DNA of 64,000 nucleotides from CAIKBL01 sp050247235 (GCA_050247235.1 JBFWUN010000016.1:1-64000), one strand, 5' to 3'. Positions 43,205 through 52,302 are shown, counted from the stretch's first letter. The notes: generated from the sequence alone by a model not told the origin. Translations and numbers: made by a program.

Positions 43205-43831
43205 ATGTCCAAGTCAGCGGTCGCCCAGCGGTTTCGCGGATTCCTTCCGGTCGTCGTGGATGTCGAGACGGGCGGATTCAATGCAGCGACGGACGCGTTG
43301 CTGGAGATTGCCGCGGTCATCGTCGGCTGGAATCCGGAACGCGGCTGGCATCGGACGGAAACCATCGCCCATCACGTGAAGCCGTTCGAAGGTGCGCGCC
43401 TGGAGGAATCGGCGCTCAAGTTCAATCGCATCGACCCCTGGCATCCGTTCCGGCTCGCGGTCAGCGAACGCGACGCGCTGGCGGACGTGTTCGGACGTGT
43501 CCGCGACGCCGTGCAGATCCACGGATGCTCCCGCGCAATCCTCGTCGGTCACAACCCGGCGTTCGACCTGGGTTTCCTCAAGGCGGCGGTGGAACGCTGC
43601 AGCCTCAAGCGCAACCCGTTCCACTCGTTCAGCACGTTCGATACCGCGAGCCTGGCCGGCGTGGCGTTCGGCCAGACGGTGCTCGCTCGCGCGGTGCAGG
43701 CGGCCCAACTCGACTGGAACGAGGAGGCGGCCCACTCCGCGATCTACGACGCCGAAAAGACCGCAGAGCTCTTTTGTGCGATCGTCAACCTGTGGGACGC
43801 GGCGCGCGTATCGCCTCCCCCCAGCGGTTAG
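43205..43831 (+). CDS. rnt: ribonuclease T
   Basis: RNase T is a DEDDh 3'-5' exonuclease that trims tRNA and other small RNA 3' ends. The protein has 208 residues. Exo I is VVDVETGGFNAATDALLEIAAV (Asp, Glu), Exo II VGHNPAFDLGFL (Asp), Exo III AHSAIYDAEKT (His, Asp). The basic N-terminal part needed for RNA binding is present. GGAG lies just upstream of the ATG, and a TACAAT (43151-43156) could be a -10 element with a poor -35. Its 3' end overlaps the converging mtaD by 47 nt. RNase T is restricted mainly to gammaproteobacteria. Confidence 0.95.
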   Translation: MSKSAVAQRFRGFLPVVVDVETGGFNAATDALLEIAAVIVGWNPERGWHRTETIAHHVKPFEGARLEESALKFNRIDPWHPFRLAVSERDALADVFGRVRDAVQIHGCSRAILVGHNPAFDLGFLKAAVERCSLKRNPFHSFSTFDTASLAGVAFGQTVLARAVQAAQLDWNEEAAHSAIYDAEKTAELFCAIVNLWDAARVSPPPSG

Positions 43832-45125
43832 CGTTCGCCAGCAGCTGGCGCGTGTCCACGGTGGTCACCATCCCGTCGCGCACCACGTGGCGCCCGGCGA
43901 CCCAGACTTCGCGCACGTTGTCCCGATGCGCTGCGTACACGATCTGTGACACCGGGTCATAGACCGGGCACAGGCGCGGATCGCGAAAGTCGATCGCAAC
44001 GAGATCCGCCTGCTTGCCCCGTGCAATCGACCCGATTTCCTGCTCCAGGCCCAGCGCGCGCGCGCCGTTCAAGGTCGCCATCTGCAGGGCCGTGGAGGCG
44101 GGCACCGCGCTCGCATCGCCGCTGACGGCCTTGGCGAGCAGCGCGGCGAAGCGCATCTCCGTCAGCATGTCCAGGTCGTTGTTGCTGGCCGAGCCGTCGG
44201 TCCCGAGCGCGCAGTTGACACCGGCGGCCACCAGGGCGGCCAGCGGCGCCATGCCGCTTGCGAGCTTCAGGTTGGACTCGGGGCAATGGGCGACGCTGAC
44301 GCCGGCGCGCGCGATCCGCGCAATTTCGTCTGCGGAGAGCTGCGTCATGTGCACCGCCAGCAGCCGCGGCGAGAGCAGGCCGAGGCGCTCCAGGCGCGCG
44401 AGCGGTCGCTCTCCCGTCGCACGGAGAGCATCTTCGATTTCGCGCGCGGTTTCATGCACGTGCATGTGCACCGGGACGTCGAGTTCCTCCGCCAGCACTG
44501 CGATCTCCGCGAGCGCCGCATCGTCCACGGTGTAGGGCGCGTGCGGAGCGAACGCGGTGTGCACGAACGGATGCGCGCGGTAGCGGTCGTGGACCTCCTG
44601 CCCCTTGCGCAGGTACTCGCGGGTGTCCTGCGCCCACGCGGTCGGAAACCCGATCACGATCATGCCGACCATCGCGCGGATGCCGAGCTCCGACGCGGCT
44701 GCCGCCGCGGCGTCGGGGAACATGTACATATCGTTGAAGCAGGTCGTGCCTCCGCGCAGCATCTCGTAGGCGGCGAGGCGTGTCCCGTCACGCACGAAAT
44801 CGGTGTCCAGCCAGCGGGCTTCGGCGGGCCAGATGTGTTCCTCCAGCCAGCGCATCAGGGGGAGATCGTCGGCCATGCCGCGGAACAGGCTCATCGCGGC
44901 GTGCGTGTGCGTGTTCACGAGCCCGGGCATGAGGGCGTGATCCCGGCAATCGATCTCGGACTCCGTGCTCAGGGTCCGTCGCCAGTCGGCGGTGGGCACG
45001 ATGGCAGCGATCCGGCCGTCGGCGATGGCGACGCTGTGGTCGTGCAGGACCGGTTGGCCCGGCTCCACCGTGACGACCCAGCGTGCATGGATGATCTGTT
45101 CGACGTCGAGCACGCTGAATCCCAC
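43785..45125 (-). CDS. mtaD: 5-methylthioadenosine/S-adenosylhomocysteine deaminase (TRZ/ATZ amidohydrolase)
   Basis: A 446-residue metal-dependent amidohydrolase. Zinc ligands are the HTH of LVNTHTHAAMSLFRGM, the His of MHVHET, and the late His/Asp of AHCPESNLKLASG and LGTDGSASNNDLDM. In Pseudomonas the orthologue next to mtnA deaminates 5'-methylthioadenosine to methylthioinosine. Divergent linkage to mtnA (58 nt apart) and a phosphorylase with a 6-oxopurine-like pocket in the same window support that role. Guanine or other nucleoside deamination cannot be excluded from motifs alone. Confidence 0.87.
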   Translation of the reverse strand: MGFSVLDVEQIIHARWVVTVEPGQPVLHDHSVAIADGRIAAIVPTADWRRTLSTESEIDCRDHALMPGLVNTHTHAAMSLFRGMADDLPLMRWLEEHIWPAEARWLDTDFVRDGTRLAAYEMLRGGTTCFNDMYMFPDAAAAAASELGIRAMVGMIVIGFPTAWAQDTREYLRKGQEVHDRYRAHPFVHTAFAPHAPYTVDDAALAEIAVLAEELDVPVHMHVHETAREIEDALRATGERPLARLERLGLLSPRLLAVHMTQLSADEIARIARAGVSVAHCPESNLKLASGMAPLAALVAAGVNCALGTDGSASNNDLDMLTEMRFAALLAKAVSGDASAVPASTALQMATLNGARALGLEQEIGSIARGKQADLVAIDFRDPRLCPVYDPVSQIVYAAHRDNVREVWVAGRHVVRDGMVTTVDTRQLLANANRWGEAIRAPRPTG

Positions 45126-45183
45126 GCTGCAGGGGCGCTTAAGTTACCATACTGCCCCCCGTCCCTCGCCCGAAGCCGCAGCC

Positions 45184-46224
45184 ATGCCCGAGTCCGCAAT
45201 CAATCCCGTGACGTGGGACGGCGACGCGCTCCTCCTGCTCGATCAGCGCGCGCTGCCCGATCGCGAGACCTACTTGCGCTGCACGTCCGCGGCCGCGGTC
45301 GTGGACGCCATCGTGACGATGGTGGTACGCGGCGCGCCGGCAATCGGCATTGCCGGGGCCTACGGCGTAGTGCTCGCCGCGCGGGACGCGTGGGCGACAG
45401 GGCGTGATGCCTGGCAGGAACGCATGCGGCCCGCGCTGCACGCGTTGCGCGAGGCCCGGCCGACGGCAGTGAACCTGGCGTGGGCCGTGGACCGCATGTG
45501 GCGCGTCAGCGCGTCCCTGTCCGGTGACCCGGTGTCCGCGCTGACGCAGGAAGCGGACCGGATCCTCGCCGCGGACCTGGCGGCGAACCGGCGCATGGGC
45601 GCGCTCGGCGCCGAGTACCTGGCGCGCGGTTCGCGCGTCATCACCCACTGCAATGCCGGTGCCCTCGCCACCGCCGGCCACGGGACCGCGCTCGGGGTCA
45701 TCCGCAGCGCGCACGCGGCCGGTCGGCTCGCCGAGGTGTTCGCCACGGAGACCCGTCCGTGGCTGCAGGGTGCGCGGCTCACGGCGTGGGAGTTGCACCG
45801 TGATGGCATTCCGGTGCGTGTCATCACCGACGGCAGCGCCGCCCACGTGATGCGCACGCGCGGGATCGGTTGGGTCATCGTCGGTGCCGATCGGGTGGCA
45901 GCGAACGGCGACGTCGCGAACAAGATCGGCACCTACGCGCTGGCCGTCGCCGCCCGGCATCACGGCGTACGCCTGATGGTCGTTGCGTCGACCTCCACAA
46001 TCGATCCCGACACCGCGACCGGCGACGACATTCCCATCGAGGAACGCGCCGCGAAGGAAGTTCTCGAAGTGGCCGGCACACGTTTCGCGGCCGCGGGAGT
46101 CGACGCGCTGAATCCCGTGTTCGACGTCACGCCGGCCGCGCTCGTGGACCTGCTGGTGACCGAGCGCGGCTGCCTTGCGGGGCCTGACGCGGCCGGGATC
46201 GCGGCACTCCTCGCGGGCCCCTGA
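45184..46224 (+). CDS. mtnA: S-methyl-5-thioribose-1-phosphate isomerase
   Basis: MtnA isomerises methylthioribose-1-phosphate to methylthioribulose-1-phosphate in methionine salvage. The protein has 346 residues. RGAPAIGIAGAYG, the catalytic cysteine C156 in THCNAGALATAGHGTALG and the catalytic Asp D236 in GADRVAANGDVANKIGTY are intact, so it is not the eIF2B-like relative. The ATG at 45184 gives MPESAINPVTWDGDALLLLD; the upstream open frame is antisense to mtaD. No mtnB, C or D genes lie nearby, so the later salvage steps must be encoded elsewhere or be absent. Confidence 0.95.
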   Translation: MPESAINPVTWDGDALLLLDQRALPDRETYLRCTSAAAVVDAIVTMVVRGAPAIGIAGAYGVVLAARDAWATGRDAWQERMRPALHALREARPTAVNLAWAVDRMWRVSASLSGDPVSALTQEADRILAADLAANRRMGALGAEYLARGSRVITHCNAGALATAGHGTALGVIRSAHAAGRLAEVFATETRPWLQGARLTAWELHRDGIPVRVITDGSAAHVMRTRGIGWVIVGADRVAANGDVANKIGTYALAVAARHHGVRLMVVASTSTIDPDTATGDDIPIEERAAKEVLEVAGTRFAAAGVDALNPVFDVTPAALVDLLVTERGCLAGPDAAGIAALLAGP

Positions 46225-46240
46225 AGACCCTCCCGACGGG

Positions 46241-46269
46241 TTACTGAAGCGATCCCGCCGTGCTACAAT
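46241..46269 (+). promoter_or_regulatory. candidate gyrA promoter
   Basis: TACAAT (46264-46269, 5/6) is preceded at 17 nt by TTACTG (46241-46246, only 2/6). The -10 lies just before a GC-rich stretch. An AT-rich patch with direct repeats follows at 46297-46320. The predicted leader to the gyrA ATG is about 87 nt. Confidence 0.35.
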
Positions 46270-46302
46270 CCGGCGGCCTTTCGGTTCGCGTGTTTCCCTT
46301 AA

Positions 46303-46318
46303 AACTTAAGAACTTAGA
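46303..46318 (+). repeat. tandem 8-mer direct repeat in gyrA leader
   Basis: AACTTAAG is followed directly by AACTTAGA, differing only in the last two positions, and preceded by a related CCTTAAAA. The patch is strikingly AT-rich against its surroundings. It could be part of a supercoiling-sensitive promoter or an operator. No function can be assigned from sequence. Confidence 0.4.
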
Positions 46319-46362
46319 TTGTCGTTTCCCCAACTCCTCCGTACCCATGCAGATGACCCGAA

Positions 46363-48960
46363 ATGGTTGACTTCGCGCGCCAGCTAATCCCGATCAACAT
46401 CGAGGACGAGATGCGCCACTCCTACATGGAGTACGCGATGAGCGTGATCGTGGGGCGTGCGCTGCCGGATGTCCGCGACGGGCTGAAGCCGGTCCACCGG
46501 CGCGTGCTGTTCGCGATGCACGAGGCGAACAACGTCTGGAACCGCGCCTACGTCAAGTGCGCCCGGGTGGTCGGCGACGTGATGGGCAAGTATCACCCGC
46601 ACGGCGACAACGCGATTTACGACACCCTGGTGCGGATGGCGCAGGACTTCTCGCTGCGCTACACGCTGATCGACGGCCAGGGCAACTTCGGATCCGTCGA
46701 CGGCGATGCGCCGGCTGCCATGCGCTACACCGAGTGCCGGCTGGCCCGCATCTCGGCACAGCTGCTCGAGGACATCGACCGCGAAACGGTCGACTTCGTG
46801 CCGAACTACGACGGCAAGGAGCAGGAGCCGACGGTGCTGCCGGCGCGGATCCCGAACCTGCTGGTCAACGGGGCGAGCGGCATCGCTGTCGGGATGGCCA
46901 CCAACATCCCGCCGCACAACCTCGGCGAAATCATCGACGCATGCATCGCGCTGATCGGGAACCCGGCGCTGACGGTCGAAGATCTCATGCGGCTCGTGCC
47001 GGGACCGGATTTCCCCACCGCCGGCATCATCAACGGGGCGGCGGGTATCCGCGAGGCATACCGGACGGGCCGTGGCCGCATCCTCGTGCGGGCAAAGGCC
47101 GAGATCGAGGACGACGGCGACGGTCAGCGCATCGTTGTCAGCGAACTGCCGTACCAGGTCAACAAGGCGCGGCTGATGGAGAAGATCGCCGAACTCGTGA
47201 AGGAGAAGAAGATCTCCGGGATCCGCGAGCTGCGCGACGAATCGGACAAGCACGGCATGCGCATGGTGATCGAGCTCAAGCGCGGCGAACTTGCGGAAGT
47301 GCTGTTGAACAACCTGTACCAGCACACCCAGATGCAGACTGTGTTCGGCATCAATACCGTCGCGCTGGTCGACGGTCAGCCGCGCACACTCGACCTGAAG
47401 TCGCTGCTGGAGTGCTTCCTGCGCCATCGCCGCGAGGTGGTGACGCGGCGGACAATTTTCGAGCTGCGCAAGGCGCGGGAACGCGCGCACATCCTCGAAG
47501 GGCTCGCAGTTGCGCTCGCCAGCATCGACGAGGTCATCGCGCTGATCAAAGCCGCCGCGGGCCCGAACGAAGCGCGGCAGGCGCTCACCGAGCGGGCGTG
47601 GGCGCCCGGTGTCGTGCTCACGATGCTCGAACGCGCCGGTGCCGCGGTGTCGCGGCCGGAAGACCTGCCGGAGGGCTGCGGACTGCACCCGGACGGATAT
47701 CACCTGTCCGAACGCCAGGCGAAGGAAATCCTGGAGATGCGCCTGCAGCGACTCACCGCGCTTGAACAGGACAAGATACTGGACGAGTACCGTGAGATCC
47801 TGCTGCGCATCGACGACCTCCTCGACATCCTGTCCAGGCCCGAACGGCTCCTGACCGTGATTCGCGATGAACTGACGGAAATCCGCGAAAACTTCGGCGA
47901 CGTGCGCCGCACGCGGATTGAAACCACCCAGGAAGATCTGTCGCTCGAGGACCTGATCAGCCCGGAGGACGTGGTGGTCACGCTGTCGCACATGGGTTAC
48001 GCGAAGTCGCAGCCCATCGCGGCGTACCGCTCGCAGCGGCGGGGCGGCAAGGGCAAGACGGCCACAACCACCCGCGACGAGGATTTCGTCGACAAGCTGT
48101 TCGTGGCGAACACCCACGACACGCTGCTCAACTTCTCCAACCACGGGAAGATCTACTGGCTGAAGGTCTACGAGCTTCCGCAGGCCGGGCGCTCGGCGCG
48201 CGGCAAGCCGCTCGTGAACCTGCTGCCGCTCGCGGAGGGCGAGCGCATCACCGCGATGCTCCCGATCAAGGAATACGATCCGAACCTGTTCGTGCTGATG
48301 GCGACCCGCCGTGGCACCGTCAAGAAAACCTCCCTGGCGGAGTACTCACGTCCGCGTGCGAGCGGGATCATCGCAGTCGATCTGGACGTGGACGACAGCC
48401 TCGTGGGGGTCGTGCTGACGGACGGCAGCCGCGACGTGATGCTCGTGAGCTCGGATGGCAAGGCGGTGCGCTTCGCCGAGCGCGAAGTGCGCCCGATGGG
48501 CCGCAACGCACACGGCGTGCGCGGCCTGCGCCTGGCGGACGCGCAGCACCTGATCGCGCTGATCCCGGTGGATCAGTCGCGCAACATCCTGGTCGCGACC
48601 GAGAACGGCTACGGCAAGCAGACGCGCGTCGACGAGTTCCCGCTGCACGGTCGCGGCGGTCAGGGGGTGATTGCGATCCAGACGAGCGCGCGAAACGGCC
48701 AGGTGGTCGGCGCGGTGGCGGTGGCGGCCGGCGAGGAGATCATGCTGATCAGCGACCGCGGCACGCTGGTGCGCACCCCCGTGGAAGGCGTCTCGGTGCT
48801 CGGGCGCAATACCCAGGGCGTGCGGCTCATCTCGCTGGGTGAAGGGGAGAAGCTGGTCGGGATCGAGCCGATCGCGGACGCCGGCGGCGAGACGAATGGC
48901 GAAGAGGGCGATCCGGAGATCGAACCGGGCGGAACCGACGGCGCGGAAGAGGAGGGTTGA
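46363..48960 (+). CDS. gyrA: DNA gyrase subunit A
   Basis: GyrA carries the breakage-reunion activity of gyrase. The protein has 865 residues: winged-helix/tower domains with catalytic Y122 in AMRYTECRL, the GyrA-box motif QRRGGKG after about residue 550, then the six-bladed C-terminal beta-pinwheel and an acidic tail (GEEGDPEIEP ... EEEG). The quinolone-determining region reads YHPHGDNAIYDTLVRMAQ, so residue 83 is Asn rather than the usual Ser or Thr, while D87 is retained. No Shine-Dalgarno sequence precedes the ATG. A 7-codon ORF (46347-46370) overlaps the start. Confidence 0.98.
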   Translation: MVDFARQLIPINIEDEMRHSYMEYAMSVIVGRALPDVRDGLKPVHRRVLFAMHEANNVWNRAYVKCARVVGDVMGKYHPHGDNAIYDTLVRMAQDFSLRYTLIDGQGNFGSVDGDAPAAMRYTECRLARISAQLLEDIDRETVDFVPNYDGKEQEPTVLPARIPNLLVNGASGIAVGMATNIPPHNLGEIIDACIALIGNPALTVEDLMRLVPGPDFPTAGIINGAAGIREAYRTGRGRILVRAKAEIEDDGDGQRIVVSELPYQVNKARLMEKIAELVKEKKISGIRELRDESDKHGMRMVIELKRGELAEVLLNNLYQHTQMQTVFGINTVALVDGQPRTLDLKSLLECFLRHRREVVTRRTIFELRKARERAHILEGLAVALASIDEVIALIKAAAGPNEARQALTERAWAPGVVLTMLERAGAAVSRPEDLPEGCGLHPDGYHLSERQAKEILEMRLQRLTALEQDKILDEYREILLRIDDLLDILSRPERLLTVIRDELTEIRENFGDVRRTRIETTQEDLSLEDLISPEDVVVTLSHMGYAKSQPIAAYRSQRRGGKGKTATTTRDEDFVDKLFVANTHDTLLNFSNHGKIYWLKVYELPQAGRSARGKPLVNLLPLAEGERITAMLPIKEYDPNLFVLMATRRGTVKKTSLAEYSRPRASGIIAVDLDVDDSLVGVVLTDGSRDVMLVSSDGKAVRFAEREVRPMGRNAHGVRGLRLADAQHLIALIPVDQSRNILVATENGYGKQTRVDEFPLHGRGGQGVIAIQTSARNGQVVGAVAVAAGEEIMLISDRGTLVRTPVEGVSVLGRNTQGVRLISLGEGEKLVGIEPIADAGGETNGEEGDPEIEPGGTDGAEEEG

Positions 48961-49005
48961 TGCGGGACGCGTGCGGCCATCCGGGCCGACCCAACTGAGC
49001 GGCAC

Positions 49006-50091
49006 ATGCGGGAAGAGGACGCACTGAGGGCGGTTCGCGCGGAGATCGATGCGATCGACGCGGAACTGCTGCGCCTGGTCAACGCGCGGGCACGCTGCGC
49101 GATCGAAGTTGGGAGGATCAAGCGCGCCGGGGGCGCGACCACTTCACTTTACCGTGCGGAGCGCGAGGCGGCGGTGCTCCGCCGGGTGCGCGATACCAAC
49201 CCCGGTCCGTTGCCGAGTGTCGACGCGGTGCGCATCGTGCGCGAGATCATGTCCGCGTGCCTCGCGCTGGAGGAGCCGCCGACGGTGGCATATTTTGGCC
49301 CGGCAGGGACCTACACCCACGCCGCGGCGCAGAAGCACTTTGGCAGTGCGGTGCACCTGCTGCCGCACCCCGGCATCGACGACGTGGTGCGCGAAGTCGA
49401 AGCCGGCGGGGTGCAGTTCGGCGTGGTGCCGATCGAGAACTCGCTCGAGGGGCCCGTGAACCTGTCGCACGACCTGCTGTATGCGTCCAGTCTCGTCGTG
49501 TGCGGTGAGGTGGTGCTGGCAATCCATCATCAGCTGCTGACGAACGCACGCCACCCCTCGGAGATCAAGCGGGTGTATGCCCACAGCCAGGCCCTCGCGC
49601 AGTGCCGGCATTGGCTGGACGGCCACTGCCCGCAGGCGGAACGGGTTGCCGCGAGCAGCAATGCCGAAGCCGCGCGGCTCGTCTCCCGCGAACCCGATGC
49701 GGCCGCGATCGCGGGCTCCATTGCGGCGGATCTCTACGGCCTGCCGGTGCTCGCTGCGAATATCGAGGACCGCGCCGACAACACCACGCGCTTTCTGGTA
49801 CTTGGCCGTGAGGCCATCGCGCCTACCGGGGACGACGTCACCTCGCTGGTGTTCAGCACGCAGAACCGCGCGGGTGCGCTGTGTGACGCGCTGCGCGCGT
49901 TCGCAGACGCGAAGATCAGCATGAGCCGCCTGCAGTCCCGGCCACTTCGCCAGGGCAGCTGGGATTACCTGTTTTTCGTGGATATCGCCGGGCATCAACA
50001 GGATCCTCAGGTCGCCGCGGCACTCGAAGCGTTGCGCGATGCCACGTCGATGTGCCGCATCCTCGGCTCCTACCCGCGGGCCGTGCTGTGA
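49006..50091 (+). CDS. pheA: bifunctional chorismate mutase / prephenate dehydratase
   Basis: A 361-residue P-protein for phenylalanine synthesis. The chorismate mutase domain (about 1-90) has AIDAELLRLVNARARCAIEVGRI; the prephenate dehydratase domain (about 93-270) has YFGPAGTYTHAAA, VPIENSLEGPV and the catalytic NTTRFLVLG. The C-terminal ACT domain (about 280-355) has SLVFSTQNRAGALCDALRAF and SRPLRQGSWDYLFFVDI and likely mediates feedback by phenylalanine. In Pseudomonas serC lies between gyrA and pheA; here only 45 nt separate them. Confidence 0.96.
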   Translation: MREEDALRAVRAEIDAIDAELLRLVNARARCAIEVGRIKRAGGATTSLYRAEREAAVLRRVRDTNPGPLPSVDAVRIVREIMSACLALEEPPTVAYFGPAGTYTHAAAQKHFGSAVHLLPHPGIDDVVREVEAGGVQFGVVPIENSLEGPVNLSHDLLYASSLVVCGEVVLAIHHQLLTNARHPSEIKRVYAHSQALAQCRHWLDGHCPQAERVAASSNAEAARLVSREPDAAAIAGSIAADLYGLPVLAANIEDRADNTTRFLVLGREAIAPTGDDVTSLVFSTQNRAGALCDALRAFADAKISMSRLQSRPLRQGSWDYLFFVDIAGHQQDPQVAAALEALRDATSMCRILGSYPRAVL

Positions 50092-50125
50092 TCGGCCGAC
50101 GCGGTGGCACCGTGGAGGTCGCGCG

Positions 50126-50995
50126 ATGATCAACAGGCTCGCTGTGCTCGGCGTCGGCCTTATTGGCGGATCGCTGGCGCGCGCACTGCGCGCCCGGGGG
50201 CTCGTGCGGGAAGTCGTCGGATGCGGCCGTGACGAAGCAAACCTGCGCCGCGGCGTCGAACTCGGCGTGATCGATCGCTACACGTTCGACCCCGCGGTGG
50301 CGGCGGCACACGCGGACATCGTGGTCGTCGCGGTCACGCTCGGCGCCACGGCGGACATTCTCGCCCGGATCGCGCCGGCTGTCGGGCCGGGGACGATCGT
50401 GACCGATGTCGGCAGCACCAAGCAGAGCGTCATCGCGGCCGCGCAGGCGAATCTCGGGGAACACTATCCGCGCTTCGTGCCGGGCCACCCGATCGCCGGC
50501 GGTGAGCGCACCGGCGTGGAAGCCTCCAACCCTGTGCTGTACGAGCGGCACCGCGTGATCCTGACACCCACTCCGGAAACGGATCCGTCCGCGGTAACCA
50601 CCGTTGAGCAGATGTGGACTGCGGCCGGTGCACACGTCACGCGAATGACACCGGCACATCACGACGAAGTGCTCGCCGCGACGAGCCACCTTCCGCACAT
50701 GCTGGCGTTCGCGCTCGTCGACTGCCTTGCGGAATTGAGCGAAGCCGGCGAGATATTCGACTACGCCGCCGGCGGTTTCCGCGATTTCACGCGCATCGCG
50801 TCGAGCAGTCCGGACATGTGGCGCGACATCGCGCTCCACAACCGGGAAGCGCTCGCGACGATGTGCGCGCGCTTCGAGCACACCTTCGGGTCGCTGCGCC
50901 GAGCGCTGGCGGCCGGCGACGGCGAGGCGCTGCAGGCGATGTTCGCGCGCGCCAAGCAGGCGCGTGACGCCTACCTCGCGCGGAGCGGGCGTTGA
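50126..50995 (+). CDS. tyrA: prephenate dehydrogenase
   Basis: A 289-residue TyrA-type NAD(P)-dependent dehydrogenase on the tyrosine branch. The Rossmann motif is AVLGVGLIGGSLARAL; DVGSTKQSVI, GHPIAGGERTGVEAS (catalytic His region) and TSHLPHMLAFAL follow. Whether it prefers prephenate or arogenate is not readable. GGAGG lies 7 nt before the ATG at 50126. It overlaps the aroA TTG start by 4 nt. Unlike many Pseudomonas-type genomes, tyrA and aroA are separate reading frames, and no hisC-type aminotransferase sits beside it. Confidence 0.94.
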   Translation: MINRLAVLGVGLIGGSLARALRARGLVREVVGCGRDEANLRRGVELGVIDRYTFDPAVAAAHADIVVVAVTLGATADILARIAPAVGPGTIVTDVGSTKQSVIAAAQANLGEHYPRFVPGHPIAGGERTGVEASNPVLYERHRVILTPTPETDPSAVTTVEQMWTAAGAHVTRMTPAHHDEVLAATSHLPHMLAFALVDCLAELSEAGEIFDYAAGGFRDFTRIASSSPDMWRDIALHNREALATMCARFEHTFGSLRRALAAGDGEALQAMFARAKQARDAYLARSGR

Positions 50996-52293
50996 CCGCG
51001 GAAGACACCCTCGTCGCCCGGCCCGGTGGCACGCTGCGCGGGACCCTGCGCGTCCCCGGCGACAAATCCATTTCGCATCGATCCGTCATGCTCGGTGCCC
51101 TCGCCGAGGGGATGACCGAGGTGCGTGACTGCCTGATGGGGGAGGATGTGCGCGCGACCATCGGCGCATTGCGTGCGATGGGCGTGCGAATCGACGAACT
51201 CGAGGATGGCAGGCTGCTGTGCGTGCACGGTGTCGGGCTGCGTGGCCTGATGCCGCCGTCCACGGTGCTCGACTGCGGCAATTCGGGCACCTCGATGCGC
51301 CTGCTGTGCGGCATCATCGCCGGCGCGGGACTGGGCGCCACACTGACCGGCGACGCCTCGCTGCGCCGGCGGCCGATGCGTCGCGTGACCGACCCGCTGG
51401 GTGCAATGGGCGCGACTATCGTCACCGCGGATGGCGGGACGCCACCGTTGACGATCAGGGCGGGCGCGCGCGTGCGTGCAATCGACTTCACGCTGCCGGT
51501 CGCGAGCGCCCAGGTGAAATCCGCGGTGCTGCTCGCCGGGCTTTTCGCCGACGGTACCACGTGTGTCACGGAGCCCGCTCCCACCCGCGATCACACCGAA
51601 CGCATGCTGCGCGGGTTCGGCGTGAACGTCACGCAGGACGGGCCGCGCGCGTGCGTGCGGGGGGGACAACGGCTGCGGGCCACGACGATCCGGGTGCCGG
51701 CCGACATCTCCTCCGCCGCGTTCTTCCTGGTGGGCGCGGCGCTCGCCGGCGAACCGCTGACGCTCGAAGCGGTGGGCGTGAATCCCACGCGCACCGGCGT
51801 GCTCGAGATCCTCCGCCTGATGGGCGCCGACCTCGTGTGCGGCAATCCGCGCGAAATCGGCGGCGAACCGGTAGCCGACATCACCGTCCGCCCGGCGCCG
51901 CTCCACGGCGTGGACGTCCCGCCGGCGCTGGTTCCCCTTGCGATCGACGAGTTCCCGGCGCTGTTCGTCGCGGCTGCGGCGGCCCGGGGCCGTACCCGGG
52001 TGACCGGCGCGGAGGAACTGCGCCACAAGGAAAGCGACCGGATCGAAACGATGGCCACAGGGCTGCGTGCGCTCGGTGTGCGGGTCAACACGCTGCCGGA
52101 CGGCATTGAAATCGACGGCGGACCGATGGGCGGAGGGGTCATCGAGAGTCACGGCGATCATCGCATCGCGATGGCATTTGCGATGGCGAGCCTGCGTGCG
52201 CGCGCGCCGATCACGATCCACGGGTGCGCGGCAATCGCGACCTCCTTCCCCGGCTTCGTGACGCTGGCGCGTACGGCCGGCCTCGCGATCTGA
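50992..52293 (+). CDS. aroA: 3-phosphoshikimate 1-carboxyvinyltransferase (EPSP synthase), class II-like
   Basis: AroA joins PEP to shikimate-3-phosphate. The protein has 433 residues from a TTG start within the tyrA stop (TTGA). Active-site segments VPGDKSISHRSVML, LDCGNSGTSMRLL and GHRE-type EELRHKESDRI are present. It contains all four motifs used to define class II enzymes: GDKS (23-26), SAQVK (172-176), RDHTE (199-203) and NPTR (264-267). Class II enzymes include naturally glyphosate-tolerant forms. The residue in the PEP-site loop (GNSGT) is Gly, so tolerance is not assured. Confidence 0.96.
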   Translation: MTAEDTLVARPGGTLRGTLRVPGDKSISHRSVMLGALAEGMTEVRDCLMGEDVRATIGALRAMGVRIDELEDGRLLCVHGVGLRGLMPPSTVLDCGNSGTSMRLLCGIIAGAGLGATLTGDASLRRRPMRRVTDPLGAMGATIVTADGGTPPLTIRAGARVRAIDFTLPVASAQVKSAVLLAGLFADGTTCVTEPAPTRDHTERMLRGFGVNVTQDGPRACVRGGQRLRATTIRVPADISSAAFFLVGAALAGEPLTLEAVGVNPTRTGVLEILRLMGADLVCGNPREIGGEPVADITVRPAPLHGVDVPPALVPLAIDEFPALFVAAAAARGRTRVTGAEELRHKESDRIETMATGLRALGVRVNTLPDGIEIDGGPMGGGVIESHGDHRIAMAFAMASLRARAPITIHGCAAIATSFPGFVTLARTAGLAI

Positions 52294-52302
52294 CGGCCCC
52301 GC

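Noticed and set aside
46384..48144. 586-aa minus-strand open frame
   Set aside because: Antisense to gyrA; no recognisable protein features.
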